A DNA stretch of 64,000 nucleotides from Nesterenkonia halophila (lineage in GTDB: Bacteria; Actinomycetota; Actinomycetes; Actinomycetales; Micrococcaceae), in the NCBI RefSeq assembly GCF_009467795.1, contig NZ_WIAX01000004.1, positions 43,852 to 107,851 of the forward strand. The letters run 5' to 3'. Every line of letters begins with the position of its first letter. The stretch's first letter is position 1. Below are positions 54,917 through 63,314 of the stretch, piece after piece. The notes below the pieces were generated by a model. That model was not told where the DNA came from, did no database searches, and saw nothing but the letters and a program-made list of their open reading frames with translations. Position numbers and translations under genes: made by a program.

Positions 54917-56527
54917 CTACATCCTGAACAGGCCGAAGCCGGGGTCGGGCAGCGGGGTCCGGGAGCACGTCTCCAGGGCCATGGCGAGCACGCGGCGGGT
55001 GTCGGCGGGGTCGATGATGCCGTCGTCCCAGAGCCGCGCCGTCGAGTACCAGGGTCTGCCCTGGTCCTCGTACTTCTGCCGGACGGGTTCCTTGTACTGC
55101 TCCTCCTCGTCCGCGCTCCACTCCTCGCCGGCGGCCTCGAGCTGGTCGCGCTTCACCGTCGCCAGGACCGCGGCGGCCTGCTCGCCGCCCATCACCGAGG
55201 TCCTGGCGTTGGGCCACAGGAACAGGAAGCGCGGGGAGTAGGCCCGGCCGCACATCGAATAATTGCCGGCGCCGAAGGAGCCGCCGATCACCACGGTGAT
55301 CTTCGGGACCCGCGTGGTCGCGACGGCGGTGACCATCTTGGCGCCGTTCTTCGCGATGCCGCCGGCCTCGTAGTCCCGGCCCACCATGAACCCGGAGATG
55401 TTCTGCAGGAACAGCAGCGGGATGCCGCGCTGGTCGCACAGCTCGATGAAATGGGCCCCCTTCAGGGATGACTCGGAGAACAGGATCCCGTTGTTGGCGA
55501 CGATGCCCACGGGGTGGCCGTCGATGTGCGCGAACCCGGTGACCAGCGTGGTGCCGTAGTCGCGCTTGAACTCGTGGAAGGCGCTGTCGTCGACGAGCCG
55601 GGCGATGACCTCGTGGACGTCGTAGGGCTGGTTCACGTCGCGCGGGATGATCCCGTCGAGCTCCTCCGCCGGCAGCCGCGGCGGCCGGGCCTCGGAGGCG
55701 ACGCTCCACGCCGGAGCCTCCGGCGCGGGCAGCGTGGAGACGATGTCGCGGACGATCTGCAGCGCGTGGTCGTCGTCCTCGGCGATGTGGTCGGCCACGC
55801 CGGAGCGGGAGGTGTGGACCTCCGCGCCGCCCAGCTCCTCGCCGGTGACCTCCTCGCCGGTGGCCGCCTTCACCAGCGGCGGCCCGCCCAGGAAGATCGT
55901 GCCCTGGTCCCGCACGATCACGGACTCGTCGCTCATCGCCGGGACGTAGGCTCCGCCCGCTGTGCACGAGCCGAGCACCGCGGCGATCTGCGGGATGCCC
56001 TGCGCGGAGAGCTGCGACTGGTTGTAGAAGATCCGCCCGAAGTGCTCCCGATCCGGGAAGACCTCGTCCTGCATCGGCAGGAAGGCGCCGCCGGAGTCGA
56101 CCAGGCAGACGCAGGGCAGGCCGTTCTCCCCGGCGATCTCCTGCGCGCGGAGGTGCTTCTTCACCGTCATCGGGAAGTACGTGCCGCCCTTCACCGTGGA
56201 GTCGTTGCACACGACCATCACCTGCCGGCCGTGGACCAGCCCGATGCCGGTGATGATGCCGGCGCCGGGGGAGGCGTCGTCATACATGCCGTGGGCCGCC
56301 AGGGCCCCGACCTCGAGGAACGGGCTGCCGTCGTCGAGCAGCCGGTCGACGCGCTCCCGGGGGAGCAGCCGGCCCCGCTCGCGATGCCGGCGGCGCGTCT
56401 TCTCCGGTCCGCCCAGCGCCGTGCGGTGCAGCAGCTCCGTCAGCTCGCGGCGCAGCTGACGGTTCCTCCTCGCGTTGGCGGCGAACTCCTCGGAGAGGGT
56501 GTCCACTGCACTGGGGAGTGTCTCCAC
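54917..56527 (-). CDS. Acyl-CoA carboxylase beta subunit (carboxyltransferase), probable methylcrotonyl-CoA carboxylase
   Basis: This 536-residue crotonase-fold carboxyltransferase has the N-terminal and C-terminal halves of the family. It carries [20 protein letters not shown], the CoA oxyanion segment [19 protein letters not shown], and [20 protein letters not shown]. The last, followed by [16 protein letters not shown], is typical of methylcrotonyl-CoA carboxylase. It is the first gene of the minus-strand leucine operon; a TetR operator lies about 100 bp upstream. It matches AccD1 in the mycobacterial order. Confidence 0.92.
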   Translation of the reverse strand: METLPSAVDTLSEEFAANARRNRQLRRELTELLHRTALGGPEKTRRRHRERGRLLPRERVDRLLDDGSPFLEVGALAAHGMYDDASPGAGIITGIGLVHGRQVMVVCNDSTVKGGTYFPMTVKKHLRAQEIAGENGLPCVCLVDSGGAFLPMQDEVFPDREHFGRIFYNQSQLSAQGIPQIAAVLGSCTAGGAYVPAMSDESVIVRDQGTIFLGGPPLVKAATGEEVTGEELGGAEVHTSRSGVADHIAEDDDHALQIVRDIVSTLPAPEAPAWSVASEARPPRLPAEELDGIIPRDVNQPYDVHEVIARLVDDSAFHEFKRDYGTTLVTGFAHIDGHPVGIVANNGILFSESSLKGAHFIELCDQRGIPLLFLQNISGFMVGRDYEAGGIAKNGAKMVTAVATTRVPKITVVIGGSFGAGNYSMCGRAYSPRFLFLWPNARTSVMGGEQAAAVLATVKRDQLEAAGEEWSADEEEQYKEPVRQKYEDQGRPWYSTARLWDDGIIDPADTRRVLAMALETCSRTPLPDPGFGLFRM

Positions 56528-56627
56528 GTCGTCCTCCCTGGATCCGGGTCGAGGGATCGCAGTCGTGCTCTGCGGACGTCCCCCGCGGGGCCGGCCTTGT
56601 CGGCCCGTCGTCGAGCGGCTAGATTTG

Positions 56628-56645
56628 AGTTAACGATGAATAACT
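56628..56645. promoter_or_regulatory. TetR operator, site A (divergent leucine promoter)
   Basis: AGTTA-N8-TAACT, extended as TTTGAGTTA / TAACTGAAA with one mismatch. The same layout occurs at site B (57365). It lies between the carboxylase operon and the TetR gene. Confidence 0.6.
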
Positions 56646-56674
56646 GAAATTCAAGATAGTGGTGGTGATCACGC

Positions 56675-57322
56675 TTGTCCAGTGCTGAAGTCCGCGACGG
56701 CGACACGAGAATCATGACGCGGCGGCAGGCGGAGAAGGAGCAGCGTCGGCACGACCTCCTCGAGGCGGCCGGACGGCTGTTCGGCCTGCACGGCTTCGCC
56801 TCGGTGGCGCTCGACGACATCGGCAGCGAGGTCGGCGTCACCGGCCAGGCCATCTACCGGCACTTCCGGGGCAAGCAGGACATGCTCGGCCAGCTGCTGC
56901 TGGGGGTCAGCGCGGAGCTGCTCGACGGCGCCCGCGGGATCCGGGCGCAGGAGGCCGACGTCGCCTCGCGGCTGGACCGTCTCGTCGCGTTCCAGGTGGC
57001 CTTCGCGCTGCGCAGTCCTGAGGTCATCCGGGTCCAGGACCAGGAGATGCAGCGCCTCGCCGACGCGGACCGGCGTCGGATCCGGCGCATGCAGCGCGAG
57101 TACATCGAGCTCTGGGCCGCGGCGATCGGGCAGCTGCATCCGGGTGCCGGCTCCGAGGAGCTCCGCACCCGCGTCCATGCCGTGTTCGGCCTGATCAACT
57201 CCACCGCCCACTCCATGAAGCATCACTACGGAAGCGTCCCCTCCCCGACGGCGATCGACGACAGCGCTCGCGCGCTGACCGCGATGGCCCGGGCGGCGAT
57301 CGACTGTCGCATCGACCGGTGA
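56675..57322 (+). CDS. TetR family regulator of the leucine catabolic cluster
   Basis: This 215-residue repressor has the N-terminal helix-turn-helix ALDDIGSEVGVTGQAIYRHF, preceded by RHDLLEAAGRLFGLHGFAS. The C-terminal ligand domain is Ala/Arg-rich; the ligand is likely an acyl-CoA. It lies between the divergent carboxylase operon and the acyl-CoA ligase gene, with matching operators on each side. The start is uncertain: TTG 56675 has GGTGGTGAT upstream, whereas ATG 56714 lacks a ribosome site but would start just before the family homology. Confidence 0.85.
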   Translation: MSSAEVRDGDTRIMTRRQAEKEQRRHDLLEAAGRLFGLHGFASVALDDIGSEVGVTGQAIYRHFRGKQDMLGQLLLGVSAELLDGARGIRAQEADVASRLDRLVAFQVAFALRSPEVIRVQDQEMQRLADADRRRIRRMQREYIELWAAAIGQLHPGAGSEELRTRVHAVFGLINSTAHSMKHHYGSVPSPTAIDDSARALTAMARAAIDCRIDR

Positions 57323-57364
57323 GGGCCCGGGTGTTGTGAGTCGCCTCACATCCTGGTAGCTTCG

Positions 57365-57382
57365 AGTTTGTCGGCATTAACT
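57365..57382. promoter_or_regulatory. TetR operator, site B (before the acyl-CoA ligase)
   Basis: AGTTT-N8-TAACT matches site A in arm sequence and spacing (18 bp) and is followed by GAAA as in site A. It lies 26 bp before the ATG at 57408. Confidence 0.55.
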
Positions 57383-57407
57383 GAAAGCGACGGATCCGGG
57401 AGCCCAG

Positions 57408-59090
57408 ATGATCGCGACACCATGCGAGGCGAGTGCGCGGGGGCCGCTGACGACGGCGTACGACTGCGGCCCGACCGACGTTCCGCTGATCGAGGGCACG
57501 ATCGGCGAGAGTCTGGCGGCCGCGGCCGCCCGGTTCCCCGACGGCGAGGCGCTGGTGGACGTCCCGACCGGCCGGCGGTGGACCTGGCGGCAGCTGCGGG
57601 CGGACGTGCGCCGACTGGCCACCGGCCTCCACCGGGCCGGCCTCGCCGCGGGCGAGCGCATCGGCATCTGGGGGCCCAACACCTGGGAATGGACTCTCAC
57701 GCAGTTCGCCACGGCCGAGATCGGGGCCGTGCTGGTCACCATCAATCCCTCCTACCGCCAGCACGAGCTCGACTACGTGCTCGAGCAGGCCGGGCTCACC
57801 GCCGCGGTCGCCTCGGGGGAGTCCGGCGGGCAGGACTATCCGGGGATGCTCGCGGCCGCGGAGGCCGAGCGCGGCCCGCTGGACCTGACGGTCATCATGG
57901 GCACCGGCGCGTGGGAGAGCCTGTTCGCGGCAGAGGCCGACGACGAGGCCCTGGACCGGATCGCCGCCGGGCTCGCCGCCGAGGACCCCATCAACATCCA
58001 GTACACCTCGGGCACCACGGGCTTCCCCAAGGGCGCGACGCTGACCCACCGCAACATCCTGAACAACGGGTTCTTCGTCGGCGAGGTCTGCCGCTACACC
58101 GAGCTTGACCGCATCTGCATCCCGGTGCCCTTCTACCACTGTTTCGGCATGGTCATGGGCAATCTCGCCGCCGTCACGCACGGATCGACGATGATCATCC
58201 CGTCGGCGGCCTTCGACCCGGAGGCCACGCTGTCGACGGTCCAGGCCGAGCGCTGCACCAGCCTCTACGGCGTGCCGACGATGTTCATCGCCGAGCTGAG
58301 CCTCGAGACCCTCGGGGCGTTCGACCTCACCAGCCTCCGGACCGGGATCATGGCCGGTTCTCCGTGCCCGGAGGAGGTCATGCGCCGCGTCATCGACGAG
58401 ATGAACATGGAGGAGGTCACCATCTGCTACGGCATGACCGAGACCTCCCCGGTATCGCTGCAGACGCGCGTGGACGACGAGCTGCGCCGTCGGGTCGGCA
58501 CGGTCGGCCGCGTCGGCCCCCATGTGGAGGTCAAGGTCGCCGACCCGGTCACCGGAGAGACCCTGGGCGTGGACGCCGACGGCGAGCTGTGCACCCGCGG
58601 CTACCTGGTCATGCGGGGCTACTGGAACGACCCGGAGAAGACCGCCGAGGCGGTCGACCACGACGGGTGGATGCGCACCGGGGACATGGGCAGGATGGAT
58701 GCCGACGGGTACGTGCAGATCACCGGGCGCATGAAGGACCTGGTGATCCGCGGCGGCGAGAACATCTATCCCCGGGAGATCGAGGAGTTCCTCTATACCC
58801 ATCCCGACATCATCGATGCCCAGGTCATCGGCGTGCCCGACGACCGATACGGCGAGGAGCTCATGGCCTGGATCCGGCTGCGCCGGGACGCCGAGCCCGT
58901 CGCCGCCCAGCAGCTGAAGGCGCACTGCGACGGTCAGCTGGCCAAATACAAGATCCCCCGATACGTGGTCATCGTCGACGAGTTCCCCACCACGATCACC
59001 GGGAAGGTCCGCAAGGTGCGGATGCGCGAGCGGGCGCTGGACCTGCTCGCCACGCCCGGCGCCGTCGACGACGTCCGCACGGACCGCTGA
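57408..59090 (+). CDS. Acyl-CoA synthetase (AMP-forming), FadD35-like
   Basis: This 560-residue ANL-family ligase has the P-loop YTSGTTGFPKGATLTH, the A5-type YGMTETSP, WMRTGDMGRMDADGY and GRMKDLVIRGGENIYPRE. It ends with Lys in ITGKVRKVRMRE, which forms the adenylate. It activates a short or branched carboxylate (isovalerate or methylcrotonate are reasonable here) to its CoA ester. It starts the plus-strand arm of the TetR-controlled cluster. Confidence 0.9.
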   Translation: MIATPCEASARGPLTTAYDCGPTDVPLIEGTIGESLAAAAARFPDGEALVDVPTGRRWTWRQLRADVRRLATGLHRAGLAAGERIGIWGPNTWEWTLTQFATAEIGAVLVTINPSYRQHELDYVLEQAGLTAAVASGESGGQDYPGMLAAAEAERGPLDLTVIMGTGAWESLFAAEADDEALDRIAAGLAAEDPINIQYTSGTTGFPKGATLTHRNILNNGFFVGEVCRYTELDRICIPVPFYHCFGMVMGNLAAVTHGSTMIIPSAAFDPEATLSTVQAERCTSLYGVPTMFIAELSLETLGAFDLTSLRTGIMAGSPCPEEVMRRVIDEMNMEEVTICYGMTETSPVSLQTRVDDELRRRVGTVGRVGPHVEVKVADPVTGETLGVDADGELCTRGYLVMRGYWNDPEKTAEAVDHDGWMRTGDMGRMDADGYVQITGRMKDLVIRGGENIYPREIEEFLYTHPDIIDAQVIGVPDDRYGEELMAWIRLRRDAEPVAAQQLKAHCDGQLAKYKIPRYVVIVDEFPTTITGKVRKVRMRERALDLLATPGAVDDVRTDR

Positions 59091-59141
59091 CGATCGCACC
59101 CCGCGAGACGCCCGTTCGCCCGGGCGCAGGAAGGTGGAGAC

Positions 59142-59858
59142 ATGGCTGAACGATACGGCACGGCGGCCGAGGCGCTGCAGGACGTGCTCGCCGACGGAAT
59201 GACGCTGGCCGTCGGCGGCTTCGGGCTCTGCGGGATCCCCGCGGATCTCATCGACGCGGTGCGGGACTCCGGCGTCCGGGACCTGACGATCGCCTCCAAC
59301 AACATGGGCGTCGACGGCGAGGGCCTCGGCCGGCTGCTGGAGAACGGCCAGGTGAGGCGCATCATGGCCTCCTACGTGGGCGAGAATCGGCGCTTCGCCG
59401 AGATGTATCTGGCCGACGAGGTGGAGGTGGAGTTCACCCCGCAGGGGACCCTGGCCGAGCGGCTCCGCGCCGGCGGCGCCGGGATCCCCGGATTCTTCAC
59501 GCGCACCGGCGTCGGCACCCGGGTCGCCGAGGGCAAACAGCACCAGGAGTTCGACGGCGAGACGTTCATCCTCGAGCGCGGCATCGTCGCCGACGTCTCC
59601 CTGGTGCACGCCCGGACGGCCGACGCCGGCGGCAACCTCGTCTACAACCTGACGGCGGGGAACCTGAACCCGCTCGTGGCCACATGCGGGCGGGTCACCG
59701 TCGTGGAGGCCGAGGAGATCGTCGAACCGGGCGAGATCCGTCCGGATGCTGTGATGACCCCGTCGGTGTTCGTGCAGCGTCTGGTGCAGGCCACCGACCG
59801 CGAGAAGCTGATCGAGAAGCGCACGACCCGTCCGCGGCCCGAGCCGGCCGATGCGTGA
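59142..59858 (+). CDS. scoA: 3-oxoacid CoA-transferase subunit A
   Basis: This 238-residue type I CoA-transferase alpha subunit begins with the Gly-rich GMTLAVGGFGLCGIPADLID. IASNNMGVDGEGLG and EFTPQGTLAERLRAGGAGIP follow. With subunit B it moves CoA from succinyl-CoA to acetoacetate, the product of HMG-CoA cleavage. A GGAAGG ribosome site precedes the ATG. It lies 51 bp after the ligase. Confidence 0.92.
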   Translation: MAERYGTAAEALQDVLADGMTLAVGGFGLCGIPADLIDAVRDSGVRDLTIASNNMGVDGEGLGRLLENGQVRRIMASYVGENRRFAEMYLADEVEVEFTPQGTLAERLRAGGAGIPGFFTRTGVGTRVAEGKQHQEFDGETFILERGIVADVSLVHARTADAGGNLVYNLTAGNLNPLVATCGRVTVVEAEEIVEPGEIRPDAVMTPSVFVQRLVQATDREKLIEKRTTRPRPEPADA

Positions 59859-59915
59859 CGAGGACTTCACGGCCGGCGAGGCGCCGGACGCGAGACCCCG
59901 AGCTGGGAGGACCTG

Positions 59916-60587
59916 ATGAGCTGGACGCGCGACGAGATGGCCGCGATCGCGGCCGGCGAGCTGCACGACGGAGACTACGTCAACCTGGGCATCGGCATCC
60001 CGACGCTGGTGGCCAACCACCTGCCCGAGGGCGTCCGGATCACCCTGCAGTCGGAGAACGGCATCCTGGGGACCGGGCCATATCCCTATGAGGGCGAGGA
60101 GGATCCCGACCTCATCAACGCCGGCAAGCAGACCGTCACGCTGCTGCCGGGGGCGGCGGTGTTCGACTCCGCGCTGAGCTTCTCCATGATCCGCGGGGGA
60201 CACGTCCAGGCGGCGATCCTCGGGGCGATGGAGGTGACCGCCGCCGGCGATCTGGCGAACTGGATGATCCCCGGCAAGCTCGTCAAGGGCATGGGCGGGG
60301 CGATGGACCTCGTCGCGGGGGCTCGGCGGGTGATCGTGGTGATGGACCACACCTCCAAGACGGGCGCTCCGAAGATCGTCGAGGAGTGCTCCCTGCCACT
60401 GACCGGCGTCGGCGTCGTGAACCGGATCATCACCGATCTGGCGGTGCTCGACGTGGTCGACGGCGCCGGCGACGACGGCGGCCGGGGGCTCGTCCTGCGC
60501 CGTCTGGCCCCGGGCGTCTCCGTCGAGGAGGTCGTCGAGAAGACCGGGCCGCGCGTCACTGCGGCGTTGGACGAGGCCGAGGCCTGA
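59916..60587 (+). CDS. scoB: 3-oxoacid CoA-transferase subunit B
   Basis: This 223-residue beta subunit has [15 protein letters not shown] and the catalytic Glu in [12 protein letters not shown], then [14 protein letters not shown]. It completes the enzyme with ScoA. GGGAGG lies before the ATG. Both subunits are full length. It is followed 28 bp later by the thiolase. Confidence 0.93.
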   Translation: MSWTRDEMAAIAAGELHDGDYVNLGIGIPTLVANHLPEGVRITLQSENGILGTGPYPYEGEEDPDLINAGKQTVTLLPGAAVFDSALSFSMIRGGHVQAAILGAMEVTAAGDLANWMIPGKLVKGMGGAMDLVAGARRVIVVMDHTSKTGAPKIVEECSLPLTGVGVVNRIITDLAVLDVVDGAGDDGGRGLVLRRLAPGVSVEEVVEKTGPRVTAALDEAEA

Positions 60588-60615
60588 GGGCGGCCCCGGA
60601 CGAAGGAGGAGACCA

Positions 60616-61797
60616 ATGACCGAGACCGTCATCGTCGCCGGCGCGCGCACGCCGATGGGGAGCCTGCTGGGCACGCTGTCGTCCCTGCCGGCCGCGGCCC
60701 TGGGCGCGACGGCGATCCGCGGCGCCCTGGACCGTGCCGGCCTCGCCGCTGAGGCGGTGGACCACGTGATCATGGGGCAGGTCATCCAGGCCGGCGCCGG
60801 GCAGAATCCGGCCCGCACGGCCGCCTCGCGCGCCGGGGTGCCGGCGTCGGTGCCGGCGATCACCGTCAACAAGGTGTGCCTGTCGGGGCTGAACGCCGTG
60901 GTGGAGGCGGACCGGATGATCCGGGCCGGAGACGCCGAGGTCGTCGTCGCCGGCGGCATGGAGTCGATGTCGAACGCGCCGCATCTGCTGCCGGGCTCGC
61001 GCACCGGGACCAAGTACGGCGACGCGCGGCTGGTGGACTCGATGGCCCACGATGCGCTGCACGACCAGGCCACCGACCAGTCGATGGGCGCGCTGACCGA
61101 GTCCTGCAACACCGGCGAGGTCGAGGTCTCCCGCGAGGACCAGGATCGCGCGGCGGCCGCCTCGCACCAGCGGGCCGCCGCCGCCCGGGACCGGGGAGCC
61201 TTCGCCGAGGAGATCGTGCCGGTGGAGGTCCCCCGGCGTCGCGGAGAGCCGGTCGTCGTCGACGCCGACGAGGGCATCCGGGAGCAGACCACCGCCGAGA
61301 CGCTGTCGGCGCTGCGTCCGGCGTTCTCCCGGGACGGCACGATCACGGCCGGGACCTCGTCGCAGATCTCCGACGGCGCCGCGGCGCTGGTGGTGATGGC
61401 GAAGGAGAGGGCCCGGGACCTGGGTCTGGAGCCGATCGCCGAGATCGGCGCCCACGGGATGGTCGCCGGCCCCGACTCCTCCCTGCAGCTGCAGCCGGCC
61501 CGCGCCGTCGCCGCGGCCTGCGCCCGCCAGGGCGTCGAGCCGACGGCGCTGGACCTGTTGGAGATCAACGAAGCCTTCGCCGCGGTCAGCGTGGCCTCGG
61601 CGCGCCGTCTGGGGATCGACGCGTCGCGGCTCAACGTCGACGGCGGAGCGATCGCGCTGGGCCATCCGGTCGGGATGTCCGGGGCCCGGCTGGTGCTGCA
61701 CCTGGCTCTGGTGCTCCGGCGCCGCGGCGGCGGGATCGGAGCCGCCGGGCTCTGCGGCGGCGGAGGACAGGGCGACGCCCTGGTGCTCCGCGTCTGA
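60616..61797 (+). CDS. Acetyl-CoA acetyltransferase (thiolase)
   Basis: This 393-residue thiolase has the acyl-enzyme Cys in NKVCLSGLNAV (about residue 88), NEAFAAV, GGAIALGHPVGMSGARLV with the catalytic His, and the final LCGGGGQGDALVL with the second Cys. It splits acetoacetyl-CoA into two acetyl-CoA, the last step of the pathway in this cluster. AAGGAGGAG is at good spacing to the ATG. It converges with the carbonic anhydrase after 19 bp. Confidence 0.94.
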   Translation: MTETVIVAGARTPMGSLLGTLSSLPAAALGATAIRGALDRAGLAAEAVDHVIMGQVIQAGAGQNPARTAASRAGVPASVPAITVNKVCLSGLNAVVEADRMIRAGDAEVVVAGGMESMSNAPHLLPGSRTGTKYGDARLVDSMAHDALHDQATDQSMGALTESCNTGEVEVSREDQDRAAAASHQRAAAARDRGAFAEEIVPVEVPRRRGEPVVVDADEGIREQTTAETLSALRPAFSRDGTITAGTSSQISDGAAALVVMAKERARDLGLEPIAEIGAHGMVAGPDSSLQLQPARAVAAACARQGVEPTALDLLEINEAFAAVSVASARRLGIDASRLNVDGGAIALGHPVGMSGARLVLHLALVLRRRGGGIGAAGLCGGGGQGDALVLRV

Positions 61798-61816
61798 GCA
61801 GCGGTGAGCCGTCTGC

Positions 61817-62443
61817 TCAGTCCTCGACGTCGCCGATGGAGGAGACGACGTCGGCGCGGCCCTCGGCCAGCCGGTAGGTCACCCCGACCACTGCGGTCCG
61901 GCGGGCCTCGACGGCCTCGTGCAGCGACCGCGAATGCTCGGTGAGCCGGGCGGCGGTCTGGGCGATGTGCTCCTCGACGGTGCCGTCGACGTCTGTGATG
62001 CCCTTCCGGCGAGCGGAGAGCACCGAGGGGGTGATCCGCTCCACCAGGCTGCGCACGAAGCCGTTCGGTGTCGTCGCCGCCTCCGTGGAGTCGATGGCGG
62101 CGGTGACCGCGCCGCAGGAGTCGTGGCCGAGCACCACGATCAGCGGCACGTCGAGCACGTCGACGCTGTACTCCAGCGAGCCCAGCACCGCGTCGTCGAT
62201 GACCTGGCCGGCGGTGCGCACCACGAAGATGTCGCCGAGGCCGACGTCGAAGATGATCTCCGCGGCCAGCCGCGAGTCCGAGCAGCCGAAGACGACCGCC
62301 TTCGGGCTCTGGCCTCCGGTCAGCTCCTCGCGCCGCGCGGCGTCCTGGTTCGGGTGGCGGGCCTCGCCGGTGATGAAGCGGGCATTGCCCTGCGCCAGCT
62401 CCTGCCAGGCCGCGGCGGGGGTGTTCGTGGCGGTCTCGGTCAT
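61817..62443 (-). CDS. Beta-class carbonic anhydrase
   Basis: This 208-residue zinc enzyme interconverts CO2 and bicarbonate. The ligands are the Cys and Asp of GCSDSR (about 54-58) and the His and Cys of LGHDSCGA (about 106-111). It may supply bicarbonate to the biotin carboxylase encoded nearby, although it is on the opposite strand and separately controlled. GAGGAG lies before ATG 62443. Confidence 0.94.
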   Translation of the reverse strand: MTETATNTPAAAWQELAQGNARFITGEARHPNQDAARREELTGGQSPKAVVFGCSDSRLAAEIIFDVGLGDIFVVRTAGQVIDDAVLGSLEYSVDVLDVPLIVVLGHDSCGAVTAAIDSTEAATTPNGFVRSLVERITPSVLSARRKGITDVDGTVEEHIAQTAARLTEHSRSLHEAVEARRTAVVGVTYRLAEGRADVVSSIGDVED

Positions 62444-62496
62444 CGCTCTCCTCGTGGTGAGTTCCTCAGGGTCGTCGTGGGGGGTCGTCGGAGTCG

Positions 62497-63246
62497 TCAG
62501 GGGGCGGAGGGGGAGCCGTCGGCGGCGGGCCCCTCGCCCAGGCCGGCGAGGATCGCCCGCAGCGCGGCGTCGAACTCGGCGTCGTCGGCGTCGCCGCTGA
62601 TGACCACTGTGGTGCCGTCGACGGTGTTCTCCGCGGCGTCCAGCACGAAGTGCTCGCGGTCGGCGTCCTCGTCCCGTCGGATGGTCAGCTCCATGCCCTC
62701 GAGAGTGGTCGTGCCAGCCTCCGGGGCCTGGTCGACCTCCTGGGCGATCCAGGTGGGGTTCGCCGCGTCGGTCTGGGCGAACCCGACGAAGTCCGTCTCG
62801 GAGGTGGTGTAGCCGGCCTCCCAGTGGGGCACCTCCTCGCCGCCCTTCCACCGGGCGTAGTTCGCCGTCCAGTCGTCGGGGACCTGCGGGACCACCGGAG
62901 CGAAGCCGGCGACGTCGGCGACCGGGCCGGCGGCCGCCTCGACGTCCTCGTCCGGAGTGAACGGCTCGGGGTCGGGGGAGGGGTTCATCAGCATCAGCAC
63001 GGCCACGGCCCCGACGGTCACCAGCACCGACAGCAGGATGCCGACCATCGGCTGGGAGAGTCGCCGGGACTGCGCCGGGGTCAGCTGGGGCGTGACGGGC
63101 TGCTCGTCGCGCGCGTCCTCGTCCGCGGCCTCGGTCCCCGCGTCGGCGTCCCGGCCGGCGTCCTGGTGGCCGTTCTGGTGGCCGTCCCGGCCGGTGGGCG
63201 CCGGCTCGCTCGTCTCGTCGTGTTCGCGCTCGTTCACCCGGCCCAT
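62497..63246 (-). CDS. DUF4245 family membrane protein
   Basis: This 249-residue protein has a highly acidic, His/Gly/Asp-rich N-terminal tail (about 62 residues) and one membrane helix (MVGILLSVLVTVGAVAVLM). An extracytoplasmic beta domain follows, with VPDDWTANYARWKGG and WEAGYTTSETDFVGFAQ, the DUF4245 pattern. Function unknown. Tail composition is consistent with salt adaptation. It is divergent from the TVP38 gene. Confidence 0.85.
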   Translation of the reverse strand: MGRVNEREHDETSEPAPTGRDGHQNGHQDAGRDADAGTEAADEDARDEQPVTPQLTPAQSRRLSQPMVGILLSVLVTVGAVAVLMLMNPSPDPEPFTPDEDVEAAAGPVADVAGFAPVVPQVPDDWTANYARWKGGEEVPHWEAGYTTSETDFVGFAQTDAANPTWIAQEVDQAPEAGTTTLEGMELTIRRDEDADREHFVLDAAENTVDGTTVVISGDADDAEFDAALRAILAGLGEGPAADGSPSAP

Positions 63247-63301
63247 TGTTCCAGAGTCTGCGCGGCGGTCCCCGACGCGGGCGGCGGGGCCTGCTCCCGC
63301 G

Positions 63302-63307
63302 TAGGAT
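63302..63307 (+). promoter_or_regulatory. -10 box of a leaderless TVP38-family promoter
   Basis: TAGGAT ends 7 bases before the GTG at 63315; no ribosome-binding sequence. Confidence 0.55.
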
Positions 63308-63314
63308 CGGACGG

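Noticed and set aside
57195..61634. A 1479-codon open frame on the minus strand opposite the ligase, CoA-transferase and thiolase genes
   Set aside because: It is antisense to four clearly conserved genes, and its product is low-complexity and His/Arg-rich without domains. It is a GC artefact.
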